This document shows, piece after piece, positions 63,965 to 64,000 of a stretch of 64,000 nt of DNA. The first letter of the stretch is position 1; every line of letters starts with the position of its first letter. The notes below the pieces were generated by a model. It was not told where the DNA came from. It made no database searches and saw only the letters and a list, made by a program, of their open reading frames with translations. The DNA is taken from NCBI RefSeq assembly GCF_014174405.1, contig NZ_JACEGA010000001.1, positions 3,873,501-3,937,500 of the forward strand. The letters are read 5' to 3'. A program made the translations under genes and the position numbers. This DNA comes from Variimorphobacter saccharofermentans (GTDB taxonomy: Bacteria > Bacillota > Clostridia > Lachnospirales > Lachnospiraceae).

Positions 63965-64000
63965 TAAATTTTGATTGCGCTAACGAAAACAAGGAAGTGC

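Overview
The window looks like chromosomal DNA of a low-GC, spore-forming, Gram-positive anaerobe of the class Clostridia, most like Lachnospiraceae (Lachnoclostridium/Anaerocolumna-type). The reasons are AT-rich DNA with strong AGGAGG ribosome binding sites, Firmicute gene orders (sua5-ywlE-rpiB; rpsF-ssb-rpsR; gdpP-rplI-dnaB), MecA, a CwlD-like amidase, a YwmB-like protein, and a sigma-K-like promoter before a repetitive putative coat protein. The genus is inferred from protein style, not from a database search. Layout: 0-17 kb is mostly housekeeping on the minus strand: a partial DNA glycosylase, deoB, a PAP2 phosphatase, a 219-bp palindromic repeat, a glycosyltransferase, an M29 aminopeptidase, an 848-aa membrane-anchored protein with a decayed C39-like domain, a methyltransferase, the Pro/Thr-repeat protein, YwmB-like, DUF402, rpiB, ywlE, sua5, cwlD and a GH18/SH3 protein. 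17-33 kb holds a kinase-MinD fusion with a second MinD-like ATPase, mecA, DUF1858, a ferredoxin, a MerR regulator, dnaB-rplI-gdpP, a PP2C phosphatase with a GNAT protein, an orphan sugar-binding protein, and rpsR-ssb-rpsF. 33-41 kb is a sugar ABC importer (binding protein and two permeases) followed by a chemoreceptor. Its LacI-family regulator is adjacent, with a readable promoter and a CG-centred operator; pyrophosphatase follows. 41-48 kb is the most distinctive part. A PqqD-like/M50-like membrane protein, a LytTR response regulator and an AgrC-like sensor kinase lie in a row. The kinase gene is cut by a 3,388-bp insertion element with a 6-bp target duplication (ATATAC); removing the element and one duplication restores one 434-codon frame. 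The element carries four genes (zinc-finger DUF6431-like protein, D,D35E transposase, ExeA/TniB-like ATPase, DUF6618-like protein) and iterated binding-site-like repeats at both ends, an organisation like Tn7/Mu/Tn5053 rather than a simple IS. Just after the kinase remnant is a 13-codon ORF with a good RBS that would encode an amphipathic peptide, possibly the signal or effector of the broken system. 48-52 kb has an XRE/TPR regulator divergent from an ABC exporter whose permease is truncated, a small HTH/membrane-protein cassette, and a VOC pseudogene with an in-frame stop. 52-60.7 kb is an accessory gene set (methyltransferases, SanA-like, GNAT, DUF1848, Nudix, SDR, ketopantoate reductase-like) bracketed by two nearly identical tRNA-Cys genes. 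The window ends in a minus-strand 23S rRNA gene that is lengthened by a 154-nt hairpin in the helix-25 region and is followed by tRNA-Asn and tRNA-Cys, with no 5S gene between them.
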